DNA of 56,769 bases, from NCBI GenBank assembly GCA_020847395.1, contig JADLCD010000078.1, forward strand, positions 1 through 56,769, read 5' to 3'. This DNA is from Chitinophagaceae bacterium (GTDB taxonomy: Bacteria; Bacteroidota; Bacteroidia; Chitinophagales; Chitinophagaceae). The translations under genes and the position numbers were made by a program. The notes beneath the pieces are model-generated. The model did not search any database, was not told where the DNA came from, and saw nothing but the letters and a program-made list of their open reading frames with translations. Below are positions 1-9,727 of the stretch, piece by piece; the first letter of the stretch is position 1; each line of letters starts with the position of its first letter.

Positions 1-3000
1 TTATTTGCGGATTCTTTTGTACAAAAACTAACGGATAAACTTTCTTCCTATATCCGTAAAATAAATTACCGGGTAGATGATGACATGACGGCACTGTTGT
101 TTGATGCGGTAAACGAACACCTGCCTGTTTATCTTACCGCACAGGACTATCACATTATTGATAGCCTGATACTTCCCCAAACACTGAAGGGAACGCTTGC
201 ACACAACCTGCAGGTACTGACTTCGCCAACAGGCTTTGCACTAAAGAATATTATTGCCAAAGATCCGGCGGGTATATCATTCATTGCGCTAAAAAAACTG
301 CAGCAATTACAATACGACGAAAATTTTGAGTTGTATGATAATTGTGTGATGACCAAAGACCAAAAAACATTGCTGCTGTTTTTAACGCCTGTGTATCCAC
401 CCAATAATACAGGAAAAAACCAGGTATTCCTGGCTGCATTGGATAGTATTATCACAACTCAGCCGGCGGATATTGAGGTGCAATATTTTGGCGCCACAGC
501 CGTTTCAGCCGGTAATGCCGCGCAGCTTGGAAAAGATACCGGGCTAACACAAGGGGCTACCGTGGTTTTCCTGGTTGTATTTATAGGGTTGTACTTCAAA
601 CGAAAATCAGCGCCGGTTGTAATTATGATACCTGTTGTGGCAGGCGCTTTGTTTGCACTTGCCGCGGTATATTTTATCAGGGGCAGTATTTCTGTAATAG
701 CAATAGGAACAGGATCGGTTATATTGGGCATTGCAGTAAATTACTCGCTGCATGTATTTAACCATTACCGCCATACCGGCGATATTAAAAAAGTAATTAA
801 TGATCTTGCTTTTCCGCTAACATTAGGAAGTGCAACAACTATTGGTGGTTTTTTCTGTTTAACATTTGCAGAATCAGATATGCTGAAAGACCTGGGCTTA
901 TTTGCAGGTTTCAGTTTAATTGGCGCCGCACTTTCTTCACTGGTTTTTCTTCCGCATTTTATAAGAAAAAATAAAGCTGCGCATAATAATGAACACAGCC
1001 ATTCATGGATTGATAAACTGGCTACACTGCGCCCGGAATATAATAAATTTATTATAGCCGGTATATTGATACTAACCGTTGTATTTGCTTTTACCTCGCA
1101 GAAGGTTGGTTTTGAAACCGATCTCAATAATATGAATTATATGCCTGCCACATTAAAACAGGCAGAGCAGAAGCTTAACAATATAAACCAGGCGGCTACG
1201 CAATCTGTTTATATTGTTGCTGAAGGAAAAAATCTTGAAGAAGCGCTTTTGCAAACTGAAAAAGTGCAGCATGATATTGAAGCATTGAAAGCAAAATCTA
1301 TTGTAAATAAATATTCAGGCGTTTCATCGTTAATTATATCAGAAGCTTTGCAAAAAGAAAGAATTGAACGCTGGAATACATACTGGACGCCGGAAAGAAA
1401 AGCTATTGTATTATCATTAATGAAAAAAGAAGGAGTGCAACTTGGTTACAGCGCTACCGCTTTTGATCAATTTGCCGGTATACTCAACAAGGCATATACC
1501 CTTGTTGATACCGCCACACTTCATCAATTGCGCAGTTCTTTCCTCGATGATTATATAGCCGAATATAACAACCATACAACCGTTGTTACGCTGGTAAAAG
1601 CGGAAGCTGCAAACAAGTCTGCTTTGTATAACGCATTCGACAATAAAACAGGTATTACGGTGCTGGATCGCCAGTATCTTACCGGTAAGTTTGTTGAGCT
1701 GATCAATATTGATTTCACCCGCATCGCTTTAATTACTTCTATTCTTGTATTTACGGTTTTGCTTATTACTTATGGAAGAATAGAACTGGCGCTCATGGCC
1801 TTTCTGCCTATGTTTATTACGTGGATATGGATATTAGGTATAATGGGTTTGCTTGGCATTAAATTTAATATCATCAACATTATTGTATCAACACTCATTT
1901 TTGGTTTGGGCGATGACTATAGTATTTTTATTATGGATGGTTTGTTGCAGGAGTATAAAACCGGTAAGAAAAATTTGTCTTCTTTCAAATCATCCATCCT
2001 TTTATCTGCGGTAACAACATTGGTGGGTTTGGGTGTATTAATTTTTGCGAAACATCCTGCGCTTCGTTCTATTGCAACCATATCGGTAACTGGCATATTC
2101 TGCGTTGTGCTGGTATCTCAGGTTTGTATTCCTTACCTGTTTAATTTTTTAATCAGTAATCGCGTAAAGCGTGGCGTATATCCGTGGACGTTCTGGTCGC
2201 TTGCTAAAACTATTTTTTCGCAGGTGTGGTTTGTTTTCGGCAGTATATTATTGGTTGTAATTGGTGTTGTTCTGGTTAAGCTAAATCCTTTCAATAAGGA
2301 AAAAGGGAAATTGCTATACCACAAGGTGATAGCAAAATTTTCGAAATCGCTGATATATATAATGGGGAATGTGAAGAAAACGATTATCAATCCATTGAAA
2401 GAAGATTTTTCAAAACCTGCAATTATTATTTGCAATCACCAGTCGGGGCTTGATAATTTTGTAATGATGATGCAGCATCCAAAGCTGATTGTTTTTACTA
2501 ATGATAAAGTAAGAAGCGCTCCGGTATCAGGATTAGCTGTGCGCATGGCTGATTATTATTCTGCTTCAATGGGTGTGGAGAATAATCTTGAAAAAATCAG
2601 GGAAAAAGTAAAGTTGGGCTATTCGGTTGTCATCTTCCCCGAAGGAACAAGATCATCTGATGGCACTATGAAACGTTTTCATAAAGGCGCTTTCTTCCTG
2701 GCAGAAGAATTAGGGGTAGATATATTACCTGTTCTTATTCACGGTACCGGCTACACGCTGAGCAAGGGAGATATGATGCTGAAAGACGGACATATTGTTG
2801 TAAAATTTTTACCGCGTATTTCGCCGGATAATCTTTCTTTTGGTAATACCTATGCTGAACGTGCAAAACAAATTGGTAAATATTTCAGGAATGAATTTGA
2901 ACAGTTAAAACAATTGCTTGAACAACCGCCCTGGTTTAGAGAAAAATTGTTTTACAATTATATTTACAAAGGGCCGGTGTTGGAATGGTATATGCGGGTG

Positions 3001-3579
3001 AAGGTAAGATTAGAAAAAAATTACCAGCAGTTTCATGAACTGTTGCCTTTAAAAGCTGCAATACTGGATATTGGTTGCGGCTATGGTTTTATGCCTTATA
3101 TGCTGCATTTTACAGCTAAACAAAGAGTGGTGCATGCAGTGGATTATGATGAAGAAAAAATTACGGTTGCGCAGCATTGTTTCAGTAAGGATGAAAATAT
3201 TCATTTTGAATATGCAGATGTAACCAGGTTTGTTTTTGATAAATACGACGGGATTATAGCGGCTGATATGTTGCATTATCTTCAACCTGAACAGCAAAAA
3301 CAAATTATTGAAAAATGTATATATGCATTGAACCCCGGTGGTGTTTTGATTATACGTGATGGAGATAAAGAGCGGCAGGAAAAACACAAAGGCACAAAGC
3401 TCACAGAGTTTTTTTCTACCCAATTTTTTAAATTTAATAAAACAACAGGTAAAGGACTTTCTTTTCTTACAGGCAGTATGATACATGAAATAGCAAAAGC
3501 AAATGGTATGCAATGCCGGGAGATTGATGAAACAAAGTATACATCCAATATTATTTTTGTGATCAGTAATAAAACTTAA
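1..3579 (+). CDS. MMPL-family exporter fused to PlsC acyltransferase and SAM methyltransferase (5' end outside window)
   Basis: The frame is open from base 1 and the first ATG is only at 85, so the true start lies left of the window. Counting from that ATG, residues ~1-700 are the rest of an RND/MMPL transporter: a periplasmic part, a membrane block near 155-290, a second soluble part and a second membrane block near 550-690. Residues ~740-960 are a PlsC-type lysophospholipid acyltransferase with the HX4D motif (H785, D790) and FPEGTR at 851-856. Residues ~990-1160 are a class I methyltransferase with the SAM-binding DIGCGYG at 995-1001. The stop overlaps the next start by one base (TAATG). 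Known: MMPL exporters, PlsC-like acyltransferases and methyltransferases occur in Bacteroidota aryl-polyene/flexirubin clusters. Inferred: it builds and moves a lipid-linked pigment across the inner membrane. The domain calls are firm; the pathway is not. Confidence 0.88.
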   Translation, partial: LFADSFVQKLTDKLSSYIRKINYRVDDDMTALLFDAVNEHLPVYLTAQDYHIIDSLILPQTLKGTLAHNLQVLTSPTGFALKNIIAKDPAGISFIALKKLQQLQYDENFELYDNCVMTKDQKTLLLFLTPVYPPNNTGKNQVFLAALDSIITTQPADIEVQYFGATAVSAGNAAQLGKDTGLTQGATVVFLVVFIGLYFKRKSAPVVIMIPVVAGALFALAAVYFIRGSISVIAIGTGSVILGIAVNYSLHVFNHYRHTGDIKKVINDLAFPLTLGSATTIGGFFCLTFAESDMLKDLGLFAGFSLIGAALSSLVFLPHFIRKNKAAHNNEHSHSWIDKLATLRPEYNKFIIAGILILTVVFAFTSQKVGFETDLNNMNYMPATLKQAEQKLNNINQAATQSVYIVAEGKNLEEALLQTEKVQHDIEALKAKSIVNKYSGVSSLIISEALQKERIERWNTYWTPERKAIVLSLMKKEGVQLGYSATAFDQFAGILNKAYTLVDTATLHQLRSSFLDDYIAEYNNHTTVVTLVKAEAANKSALYNAFDNKTGITVLDRQYLTGKFVELINIDFTRIALITSILVFTVLLITYGRIELALMAFLPMFITWIWILGIMGLLGIKFNIINIIVSTLIFGLGDDYSIFIMDGLLQEYKTGKKNLSSFKSSILLSAVTTLVGLGVLIFAKHPALRSIATISVTGIFCVVLVSQVCIPYLFNFLISNRVKRGVYPWTFWSLAKTIFSQVWFVFGSILLVVIGVVLVKLNPFNKEKGKLLYHKVIAKFSKSLIYIMGNVKKTIINPLKEDFSKPAIIICNHQSGLDNFVMMMQHPKLIVFTNDKVRSAPVSGLAVRMADYYSASMGVENNLEKIREKVKLGYSVVIFPEGTRSSDGTMKRFHKGAFFLAEELGVDILPVLIHGTGYTLSKGDMMLKDGHIVVKFLPRISPDNLSFGNTYAERAKQIGKYFRNEFEQLKQLLEQPPWFREKLFYNYIYKGPVLEWYMRVKVRLEKNYQQFHELLPLKAAILDIGCGYGFMPYMLHFTAKQRVVHAVDYDEEKITVAQHCFSKDENIHFEYADVTRFVFDKYDGIIAADMLHYLQPEQQKQIIEKCIYALNPGGVLIIRDGDKERQEKHKGTKLTEFFSTQFFKFNKTTGKGLSFLTGSMIHEIAKANGMQCREIDETKYTSNIIFVISNKT

Positions 3580-5096
3580 TGTCGGCAAATAAATACGATA
3601 TAGTAATTATTGGCAGCGGTATAGGCGGATTGGTTTGCGGTGCTTTACTGGCAAAAGAAGGCTATCATGTTTGCGTGCTGGAAAAAAATAAGCAGATAGG
3701 CGGAAGCCTGCAAACATTTGCAAGAGATAAAGTAGTTTTTGATTCCGGTGTTCATTATATAGGCGGGCTTGATAAGGGGCAAAATCTCTACCAGATTTTC
3801 AAGTACCTGGGGGTGATGGATAAGCTGAAAATACAGAAGATGGATGAAGACGGTTTTGACCGGATCATCATCAGCGGCGACAAGCATGAGTACAAGTTGG
3901 CGCAGGGCTATGAAAATTTTGTGCGGCAACTGTTGGTTTATTTCCCTGAAGAAGAAAACGCGATAAGAACATATTGTGATAAGGTGAAAGAAACCTGCGA
4001 CAAGTTTCCGCTGTATAAGCTGCGCACCAATGGTTTGTTTGAAGAAAAAGCCGATGCAATGCGGGAAGATACGCGTACTGTTATTGAAGAGATAACGGAT
4101 AATCCCAGGCTGCATGCCGTACTGGTAGGCAATAATGGTTTGTATGTGGGGCGATCTGATGAAACACCGTTTTATATACATGCGCTTATCCTTAACAGTT
4201 ATATTGAAAGTTCCTGGAAGTGCATTAACGGCGGCTCACAGATAGGGAAGATACTCGCAAAGAATATCCGTGAGATGGGCGGGGAGATCATCCGGCATTA
4301 TGAAGTAAGCAGGATACATGTGGAGGGAGACAAAGTAATATATGTGGAGGCAGCAGACGGCAGAAAAATCTACGGCGATATATTCATCTCCAATATCCAC
4401 CCGGCAAAAACAATGGAGATGACGGAAACACCGTTGATCAAGAACATTTACCGGAAGCGGTTAAGCAGCCTGCCGCATACTATTTCATCTTTTCTTGTTC
4501 ATATAGCTTTAAAGAAAAATAGTTTCCCGTACATAAAGCATAATTATTATTATCATAAAGCAGGGGAGATATGGAATCTTACGGATTATACAGAAGATAA
4601 TTGGCCACTATCTTATGCAATGTTTGTTCCTCCCACGTCTGAAAATGATGTCTATGGTGAAGCGCTGACGATTTTTGCATTTATGCGTTATGATGAAGTT
4701 GCGCATTGGCACAATACATTCAATACTGTTTCAAACGAGCATAGTCGCGGAGAAACATACGAAGCTTTTAAAAAATATAAAGCAGAAATTTTGATTGATC
4801 TTGTGGAAGAAAAATTTCCCGGTTTAAAAAACTGCATTCAATCATATACCACTTCTACACCATTGTCGTATAGGGATTATATTGGCAATTACGATGGTTC
4901 TTTATATGGCATAGCCAAAGATTATAAAGACCCGTTAAAGACATTCATTTCACCCAGAACAAAAGTGAAGAATCTTTATCTTACCGGTCAGAATATTAAT
5001 ATACATGGTGTGCTTGGGTCAACCATCAGTGCGTTGCTTACCAGCATAACCATTTTAGGTAGTGAAGCTGTAGTAGAAAAAATAAGAAATGCATAG
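3579..5096 (+). CDS. CrtI-like FAD/NAD(P)-dependent oxidoreductase
   Basis: This 505-residue flavoprotein starts with a Rossmann motif, G12-x-G14-x-x-G17, followed by an acidic residue and a second Gly-Gly pair (LEKNKQIGG). Its C-terminus, around residue 467, has LYLTGQNINIHG, the FAD-contacting end typical of the phytoene desaturase / carotenoid isomerase / retinol saturase group. There is no signal peptide. The start overlaps the preceding stop by one base and its own stop overlaps the next start by 8 bp, so it is translated within the pigment-type operon. Family knowledge: members desaturate, isomerize or saturate conjugated polyenes. The likely substrate here is a polyene acyl chain, which is an inference from the neighbours. 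The exact reaction cannot be read from the sequence. Confidence 0.88.
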   Translation: MSANKYDIVIIGSGIGGLVCGALLAKEGYHVCVLEKNKQIGGSLQTFARDKVVFDSGVHYIGGLDKGQNLYQIFKYLGVMDKLKIQKMDEDGFDRIIISGDKHEYKLAQGYENFVRQLLVYFPEEENAIRTYCDKVKETCDKFPLYKLRTNGLFEEKADAMREDTRTVIEEITDNPRLHAVLVGNNGLYVGRSDETPFYIHALILNSYIESSWKCINGGSQIGKILAKNIREMGGEIIRHYEVSRIHVEGDKVIYVEAADGRKIYGDIFISNIHPAKTMEMTETPLIKNIYRKRLSSLPHTISSFLVHIALKKNSFPYIKHNYYYHKAGEIWNLTDYTEDNWPLSYAMFVPPTSENDVYGEALTIFAFMRYDEVAHWHNTFNTVSNEHSRGETYEAFKKYKAEILIDLVEEKFPGLKNCIQSYTTSTPLSYRDYIGNYDGSLYGIAKDYKDPLKTFISPRTKVKNLYLTGQNINIHGVLGSTISALLTSITILGSEAVVEKIRNA

Positions 5097-6768
5097 ACAA
5101 CTTAAAAAAGCAGGCAGGTGGTTATTGTATATAGTAATGTCGTTACTGGCATTATTGTTAGTGCTTTTTGCTTATGTAGTATATGTAAGTGATATTGACC
5201 CACCGGCAATAGCGGATAAATCGAGCCTGCAGTTGAACAGGGAAGATCATGGAAATAATTTTTATACACTTGGTAATAACTGGTTCAGGAAAAGTAATTC
5301 AGGCTTGTATGAAATGTATGTGGAAGGCAGGCCTTTTGAACGTGGCGTAGTAAATGGTAAGCTTTCAAAAGAGCTGGTGGTATTGCAGGAGGATTATTTC
5401 AATGCACAGATCAATAAAATGATCCCTTCAAAATCTTACCTGCATTTTTTGAAGTATGTAATAGGCTGGTTTAACCGCAATCTCAATAAAAATGTAACAG
5501 AAGAATATAAGGAAGAAATATATGGTGTTTCTGAATCCGCTTCTGGTCAATATGATTATATCGGTACCAATTATCAGCGTATACTGAATTATCATGCAGC
5601 GCATGATATTGGGCATGCTTTGCAGAATATGGCATTGGTAGGCTGCACTTCATTCGGCACCTGGAATGCCGCATCTGCAGATAGTCAACTGATCATAGGG
5701 CGCAATTTTGATTTTTATGTGGGAGATGATTTTGCAAAAAATAAGATAGTAGCTTTTGAAAGTCCTGCGGATGGTTACAAATTTATGAGTGTTACCTGGG
5801 GCGGCTTTATCGGCGTGGTATCTGGTATGAATGAAAAAGGACTAACGGTTACTATAAACGCTGCTAAAAGCGGCATTCCCTCCGGTTCAGCAACACCGGT
5901 ATCATTGGTGGCCAGAGAAATTTTACAATATGCAGGAAATATAAAAGAGGCAATAACAATAGCGGGTAAACGAAAAATGTTTGTATCTGAGTCTTTCCTG
6001 GTTGGTTCTGCTGCTGATAACAAAGCCGTGATTATTGAAAAAACGCCGGATAGCCTGGATGTATACGATCCAAATACCGATCATATACTTTGTTCCAATC
6101 ATTTTCAGAGTAAGGGGTTGGCAGGGTCAGAGCCAAATATTGAACAGATGGATAAAAGCGCTTCGCCTTATCGTTATAAAAGATTGGAAGAATTGCTTAA
6201 TAATAAGGGTGCAAACACGGTTTTAAAAACCGCTGCCATTTTAAGAGACAGAAATGGTTTGCATAATGAAGATATTGGAATGGGTAATGAAAAAGCTATG
6301 AACCAGTTGATAGCGCATCATGCCATTATTTTTGAACCTAAAAAATTATTGGTTTGGGTATCAACTTCTCCCTGGCAGTTGGGCGAATTTAAAGCCTATG
6401 ATTTGCGTAAAATATTTGCCCTGCATGGCATGAAGGAAAATAAGGAAATAGCAGACAGCGCACTGACTATTCCGGCTGATAGCTTTTTATATACGCCGCA
6501 ATACAAAAAGTTTGAAGATTTTCGGCGCTATAAACACATGATTAGCGAAGGAATGGAGGTGAATACGGATAGTATTATAATTAGCAATCCTGAGTTTTAT
6601 CATGCGTATGTAATGGCAGGAGACTATAGTTTTAAACATCAGCAATACAATAAGGCTGTTGAATATTATAAGCAGGCATTGACCAAAGAAATAGCTACAA
6701 AAAATGAGGAGGAGTATATTCGCAGGCAGATAGCCGAATCTCAAAAGCAAATTAAACATCATGATTAA
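5089..6768 (+). CDS. C45-family (acyl-CoA:6-APA acyltransferase-like) Ntn hydrolase
   Basis: This is a 559-residue protein with one N-terminal membrane anchor at about residues 12-33, so the rest probably lies outside the inner membrane. The sequence VGCTSFG with C186 matches the Gly-Cys autocleavage site of C45 N-terminal nucleophile enzymes, in which the freed Cys becomes the nucleophile. It is followed by IIGRNFDF and WGGFIGVVSGMNEKGL, typical of the choloylglycine hydrolase/C45 fold. The last ~60 residues look like one TPR unit (AVEYYKQAL). It overlaps the oxidoreductase gene by 8 bp and the next gene by 8 bp. Known: C45 proteins transfer or hydrolyse acyl groups on amines. Inferred: it handles an acyl group in maturation or attachment of the polyene lipid. 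The substrate is unknown. Confidence 0.82.
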   Translation: MHRQLKKAGRWLLYIVMSLLALLLVLFAYVVYVSDIDPPAIADKSSLQLNREDHGNNFYTLGNNWFRKSNSGLYEMYVEGRPFERGVVNGKLSKELVVLQEDYFNAQINKMIPSKSYLHFLKYVIGWFNRNLNKNVTEEYKEEIYGVSESASGQYDYIGTNYQRILNYHAAHDIGHALQNMALVGCTSFGTWNAASADSQLIIGRNFDFYVGDDFAKNKIVAFESPADGYKFMSVTWGGFIGVVSGMNEKGLTVTINAAKSGIPSGSATPVSLVAREILQYAGNIKEAITIAGKRKMFVSESFLVGSAADNKAVIIEKTPDSLDVYDPNTDHILCSNHFQSKGLAGSEPNIEQMDKSASPYRYKRLEELLNNKGANTVLKTAAILRDRNGLHNEDIGMGNEKAMNQLIAHHAIIFEPKKLLVWVSTSPWQLGEFKAYDLRKIFALHGMKENKEIADSALTIPADSFLYTPQYKKFEDFRRYKHMISEGMEVNTDSIIISNPEFYHAYVMAGDYSFKHQQYNKAVEYYKQALTKEIATKNEEEYIRRQIAESQKQIKHHD

Positions 6769-7141
6769 CGGCGTAGGAGTGGATATAGTGGAAGTGGAGC
6801 GCATTGCTGCATCTATCAATAAAGAAAAAGGATTCAGGGAACTGGTTTTTTCTGCGCATGAAATTAATTACTGCGAATCAAAAGCAAAAAAGTTTGAACA
6901 TTATGCGGCAAGATTTGCCGCAAAGGAAGCATTCTTTAAAGCAATAGGCACAGGCTGGGCAGAAGGAACAGCATTTAACGAGATAGAGATACATAATGAC
7001 GAAACAGGAAAACCACACATTCGGCTGCTTGGTAAAACCGCTGTTGCACTTAAACAATTAAAACCTGATGATATACAGGTTTCCCTTTCGCATACCGGCA
7101 GCATGGGAATGGCGGTGGTGATGATTGTGAACGCAGGATAG
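6761..7141 (+). CDS. acpS: Holo-[acyl-carrier-protein] synthase AcpS
   Basis: The 126-residue length is right for trimeric AcpS. The protein opens with GVGVDIVEVERI, carrying the Mg-binding Asp at D8, and has ARFAAKEAFFKA with E56, matching the two metal ligands of the family. It moves phosphopantetheine from CoA to the Ser of acyl carrier proteins in the cytoplasm. The start overlaps the previous stop by 8 bp and it ends the operon. In this setting it probably activates the ACPs of the polyene pathway. Whether it also serves fatty acid synthesis cannot be told from the window. Confidence 0.93.
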   Translation: MINGVGVDIVEVERIAASINKEKGFRELVFSAHEINYCESKAKKFEHYAARFAAKEAFFKAIGTGWAEGTAFNEIEIHNDETGKPHIRLLGKTAVALKQLKPDDIQVSLSHTGSMGMAVVMIVNAG

Positions 7142-7206
7142 TTTGGTGTTTAGGGTTTGTGGTTTTCCATCGCATCGCAGTTTGTCATGCCGGGGCACGA
7201 GGCATC
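7141..7206. repeat. GTTTGG/GTTTAGG-type degenerate tract and REP-like hairpin after acpS
   Basis: Right behind the acpS stop, 7141-7168 repeats a GTTTRGG-like word with changes. It is followed by an imperfect hairpin, ATGCC (7187-7191) and GGCAT (7201-7205) around GGGGCACGA. The hairpin resembles, from memory, a dispersed extragenic repeat common in Bacteroidota genomes. No gene fits here. Confidence 0.4.
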
Positions 7207-7240
7207 TGTTTGCGCTAATAGCAGTTGTAAAAAATTCTCT

Positions 7241-8260
7241 TTATTTCTTCCGCATCGATGATTCCCTGATTTCTATGGTTGTTTTCAGCTCAATCGTTTT
7301 AAACTGGTGCTGCAGCGTATTCCCCTCAATCATTTCTATTAATAACCTGGCAGCAGATAGACCTATATCAAAAGTTGGCTGATGAATGGAGGTAAGCGGA
7401 GGATCAATGAACCTGCTGATCGGATTATCAAAAAAACCGGCTAATGCCACGTCAACGGGTATACGAAGTTTCATTTCTTTCAATACTTCTATGCTTCTGA
7501 TGGCAATACGTTCAGCCGATGCCAGTATAGCATTGGGCTTGGGAGTTGCCTTAAACAATTTATGAATAGAGCTTTTAATATGCCTTATATCAAAATCGCA
7601 GGCTACTACCCATTTTTTCTGAAACGGAATATTGTATTCCTTTAATGCCTCCGCATAACCGCTTGTCCTGTTTTTGGTAACAGATAGCTGAGCGCTCATC
7701 GTCATATGCGCAATCCTGGTATATCCCTGCTCAATCAAATGACGGGTTGCCATATATGCGCCTCCTTTATCATCGGTTACTACTCTTGGTGTATCTATTT
7801 CATTGCAGATCCTGTCAAACATCACCACAGGAATCCCTTTATCAATCAATTCCTGGATATGGTTTCCATTTTTTGTTTCATTGGATACCGATATGATCAA
7901 ACCATCAATACGCCTTGATTCCACCAGTTTTATATTCATCAGCTCACGCTGGTATTTTTCATGGCTCTGAAAAATAACCACATGGTACCCTTTATTGTAT
8001 GCAAAATCTTCTATGCCTGCAATTACCGCCGAACAGAAATAGTTGGCTATTTCCGGCACGATAACGCCAATTACCCTTGTCTTTTTTTCTTTAAGCGATA
8101 GTGCAATGGGATTAGGCGTATAGTTTAGTTCTTTTGCAAGCTCCTGAACCAGCCTTTTTGTTTCATCATTTATCTCGGTGCTCCCCCTCAGCGCCCTCGA
8201 TACGGTAGAGGCTGATATGCCCAGCCGTTTGGCTATATCTTTTATGGTAACATTCTGCAT
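7241..8260 (-). CDS. LacI/PurR-family transcriptional regulator
   Basis: This 339-residue protein begins with a classic LacI helix-turn-helix (VTIKDIAKRLGISASTVSRAL, about residues 4-24), a hinge helix around LNYTPNPIALSL, and a periplasmic-binding-protein-like sensor domain (about 60-330) with VIGVIVPEIANYF and the late GFFDNPISRFIDPPLTSI element. It is transcribed away from the sugar-use operon starting at 8474, and a 28-bp dyad with a central CpG lies between them. By family rule it should repress that operon until a sugar or sugar acid binds. It meets acpS tail to tail and has no tie to that cluster. The ligand is unknown; a hexuronate-related compound is a guess from uxuA. Confidence 0.93.
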   Translation of the reverse strand: MQNVTIKDIAKRLGISASTVSRALRGSTEINDETKRLVQELAKELNYTPNPIALSLKEKKTRVIGVIVPEIANYFCSAVIAGIEDFAYNKGYHVVIFQSHEKYQRELMNIKLVESRRIDGLIISVSNETKNGNHIQELIDKGIPVVMFDRICNEIDTPRVVTDDKGGAYMATRHLIEQGYTRIAHMTMSAQLSVTKNRTSGYAEALKEYNIPFQKKWVVACDFDIRHIKSSIHKLFKATPKPNAILASAERIAIRSIEVLKEMKLRIPVDVALAGFFDNPISRFIDPPLTSIHQPTFDIGLSAARLLIEMIEGNTLQHQFKTIELKTTIEIRESSMRKK

Positions 8261-8355
8261 AAAAACTAAAGATAAAACTTTACATTTTAAACAATAATCT
8301 TTGAAACAGAATAAATCTTTTCGAAATTTTACGTCAATTATCTAAAGAATATTTA

Positions 8356-8383
8356 ATGCAAACGTTGCCGGTAACGAGTGCAT
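8356..8383. promoter_or_regulatory. Candidate LacI-family operator
   Basis: This is a 28-bp imperfect palindrome whose exact centre is a C|G step. The outer arms are ATGCA (8356-8360) and TGCAT (8379-8383); the core is CGTTGCC|GGTAACG at 8363-8376, with 22 of 28 positions symmetric. LacI-type sites are even palindromes with a central CpG entered by the hinge helix. It lies between the divergent lacI-type gene and the 8474 operon, 91 bp before the latter's start. Confidence 0.55.
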
Positions 8384-8473
8384 ACATGCGGCTTTTATCA
8401 TGCATGCCAACTGCTTTGGAAAGGAAGCGCTATCTCCCTATTTTTACTCAACTGATTGCTTAGTAACCAAAAC

Positions 8474-9724
8474 ATGAGAAAAAAGACCCTCGCCGGAATT
8501 ATTTTGCTTTTATTCTGCCAGCTATCGCCTGCAGGTGCACAGGTAATTGCGAGATTTACACTTAATGTTACTAACACGCTCAGTTCACCTGTTTCCATTT
8601 ACCTTGATGATATTACTACATTACCTGATTCGGCGCTCTTTTTAAGAGAAGTATCTGGCAGTAATTTCATTACTGTTCCTTCTCAAATTGAAAACGCACA
8701 GCATCGCTTTTTGTGGTGGATAGTAAAGCATAGCGGTAACAGCAAAAGGGTTTTTGAGCTGTGCAAAAGCAATAGCAATCAACTGAAGCAGGAACATGCA
8801 CTCAGTATTTCTGCAAAAGACGGGAGCATCCTGATTACATCCGGCGGTAACAGGGTAATTCAATACAACTACGCCACGCATTATCCGCCACAGGGTGTTG
8901 ATACAGCCTTTAAAAGGAGCGGCTTCGTACACCCGCTGTGGTCTCCGTCAGGAAATATTTTAACACGCATCAATGCACCTGATCATTACCATCACATGGG
9001 CATATGGAATCCCTGGACACATGTTTTATTCCGGGGAAAAGAAGTGGATTTCTGGAACATAGGCGATAAAAAAGGAACAGTGAGGTTCAGCAATATGGTT
9101 GACACATATAACGGTAATGTATATGCCGGGTTCAGGGCGCTGCAACAGCATGTTGCATTTAATATTCCTTCACCGGGAACAGAAACTGTTGCCATGAATG
9201 AAGTTTGGGATGTGCGTGTATATAATATTTCAGAAAAAATGTGGCTGATCGATTTTACATCTTCCTTAAACTGCGCAACAGATAGTGCAGTTGTATTAAA
9301 AGAATACCGCTATGGTGGCTTTGGTTTCAGGGCAAGCGAAGACTGGAACAACAGCAACAGCAAAGTATTTACTTCAGAAGGAAAAGAGCGTAAAGATGCC
9401 GATGCATCAACAGCGCGGTGGTGCATGATAGACGGTGATATGCAGCAGGGGCATTCCGGCATTTTATTTATGGGCTATCCTACCAATTATAATTTCCCGG
9501 AGCCTATGCGGGTTTGGCCTGTTGACGCTAATAAGCGTGGTGATGTGTTTTTCAGTTTTAGCCCGACCAGGAATAAAGATTGGCCGCTATTTCCCGGCAA
9601 CAACTATGTGTTAAAATACCGTATGCTGGTGTATGAAGATAGTATAACAGCGCAGCAGGCAGAAGACGCATGGAAGAGCTTTGCTGTAGCTCCAGCAATA
9701 AAAATTGAACGACTGGAAAAATAA
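8474..9724 (+). CDS. Secreted PmoA-family (DUF6807-like) protein
   Basis: The ATG at 8474 gives a clean signal peptide (MRKKTLAGIILLLF, then PAGAQ) and is preferred over an in-frame TTG at 8456. The mature protein of about 390 residues carries the family stretch HPLWSPSGNIL, DHYHHMGIWNPW and FRGKEVDFWN, rich in His and Trp. From memory this is the 'PmoA family'/DUF6807 type, common in Bacteroidota carbohydrate loci. Despite the name it has nothing clear to do with methane oxidation. It is the first gene of the operon opposite the LacI-type regulator and is followed after 3 bp by the ThuA-like gene. The function is unknown; a periplasmic role in handling oxidized sugars is an inference from the neighbours. 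Confidence 0.8.
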   Translation: MRKKTLAGIILLLFCQLSPAGAQVIARFTLNVTNTLSSPVSIYLDDITTLPDSALFLREVSGSNFITVPSQIENAQHRFLWWIVKHSGNSKRVFELCKSNSNQLKQEHALSISAKDGSILITSGGNRVIQYNYATHYPPQGVDTAFKRSGFVHPLWSPSGNILTRINAPDHYHHMGIWNPWTHVLFRGKEVDFWNIGDKKGTVRFSNMVDTYNGNVYAGFRALQQHVAFNIPSPGTETVAMNEVWDVRVYNISEKMWLIDFTSSLNCATDSAVVLKEYRYGGFGFRASEDWNNSNSKVFTSEGKERKDADASTARWCMIDGDMQQGHSGILFMGYPTNYNFPEPMRVWPVDANKRGDVFFSFSPTRNKDWPLFPGNNYVLKYRMLVYEDSITAQQAEDAWKSFAVAPAIKIERLEK

Positions 9725-9727
9725 AAT

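Noticed and set aside
3049-3588. Minus-strand reading frame of 179 codons
   Set aside because: It lies wholly opposite the methyltransferase part of the fusion gene, whose motifs are intact; it has no motif of its own.
3645-4181. Minus-strand reading frame of 178 codons
   Set aside because: Antisense to the FAD oxidoreductase; composition is what antisense of a coding frame gives, and no domain is seen.
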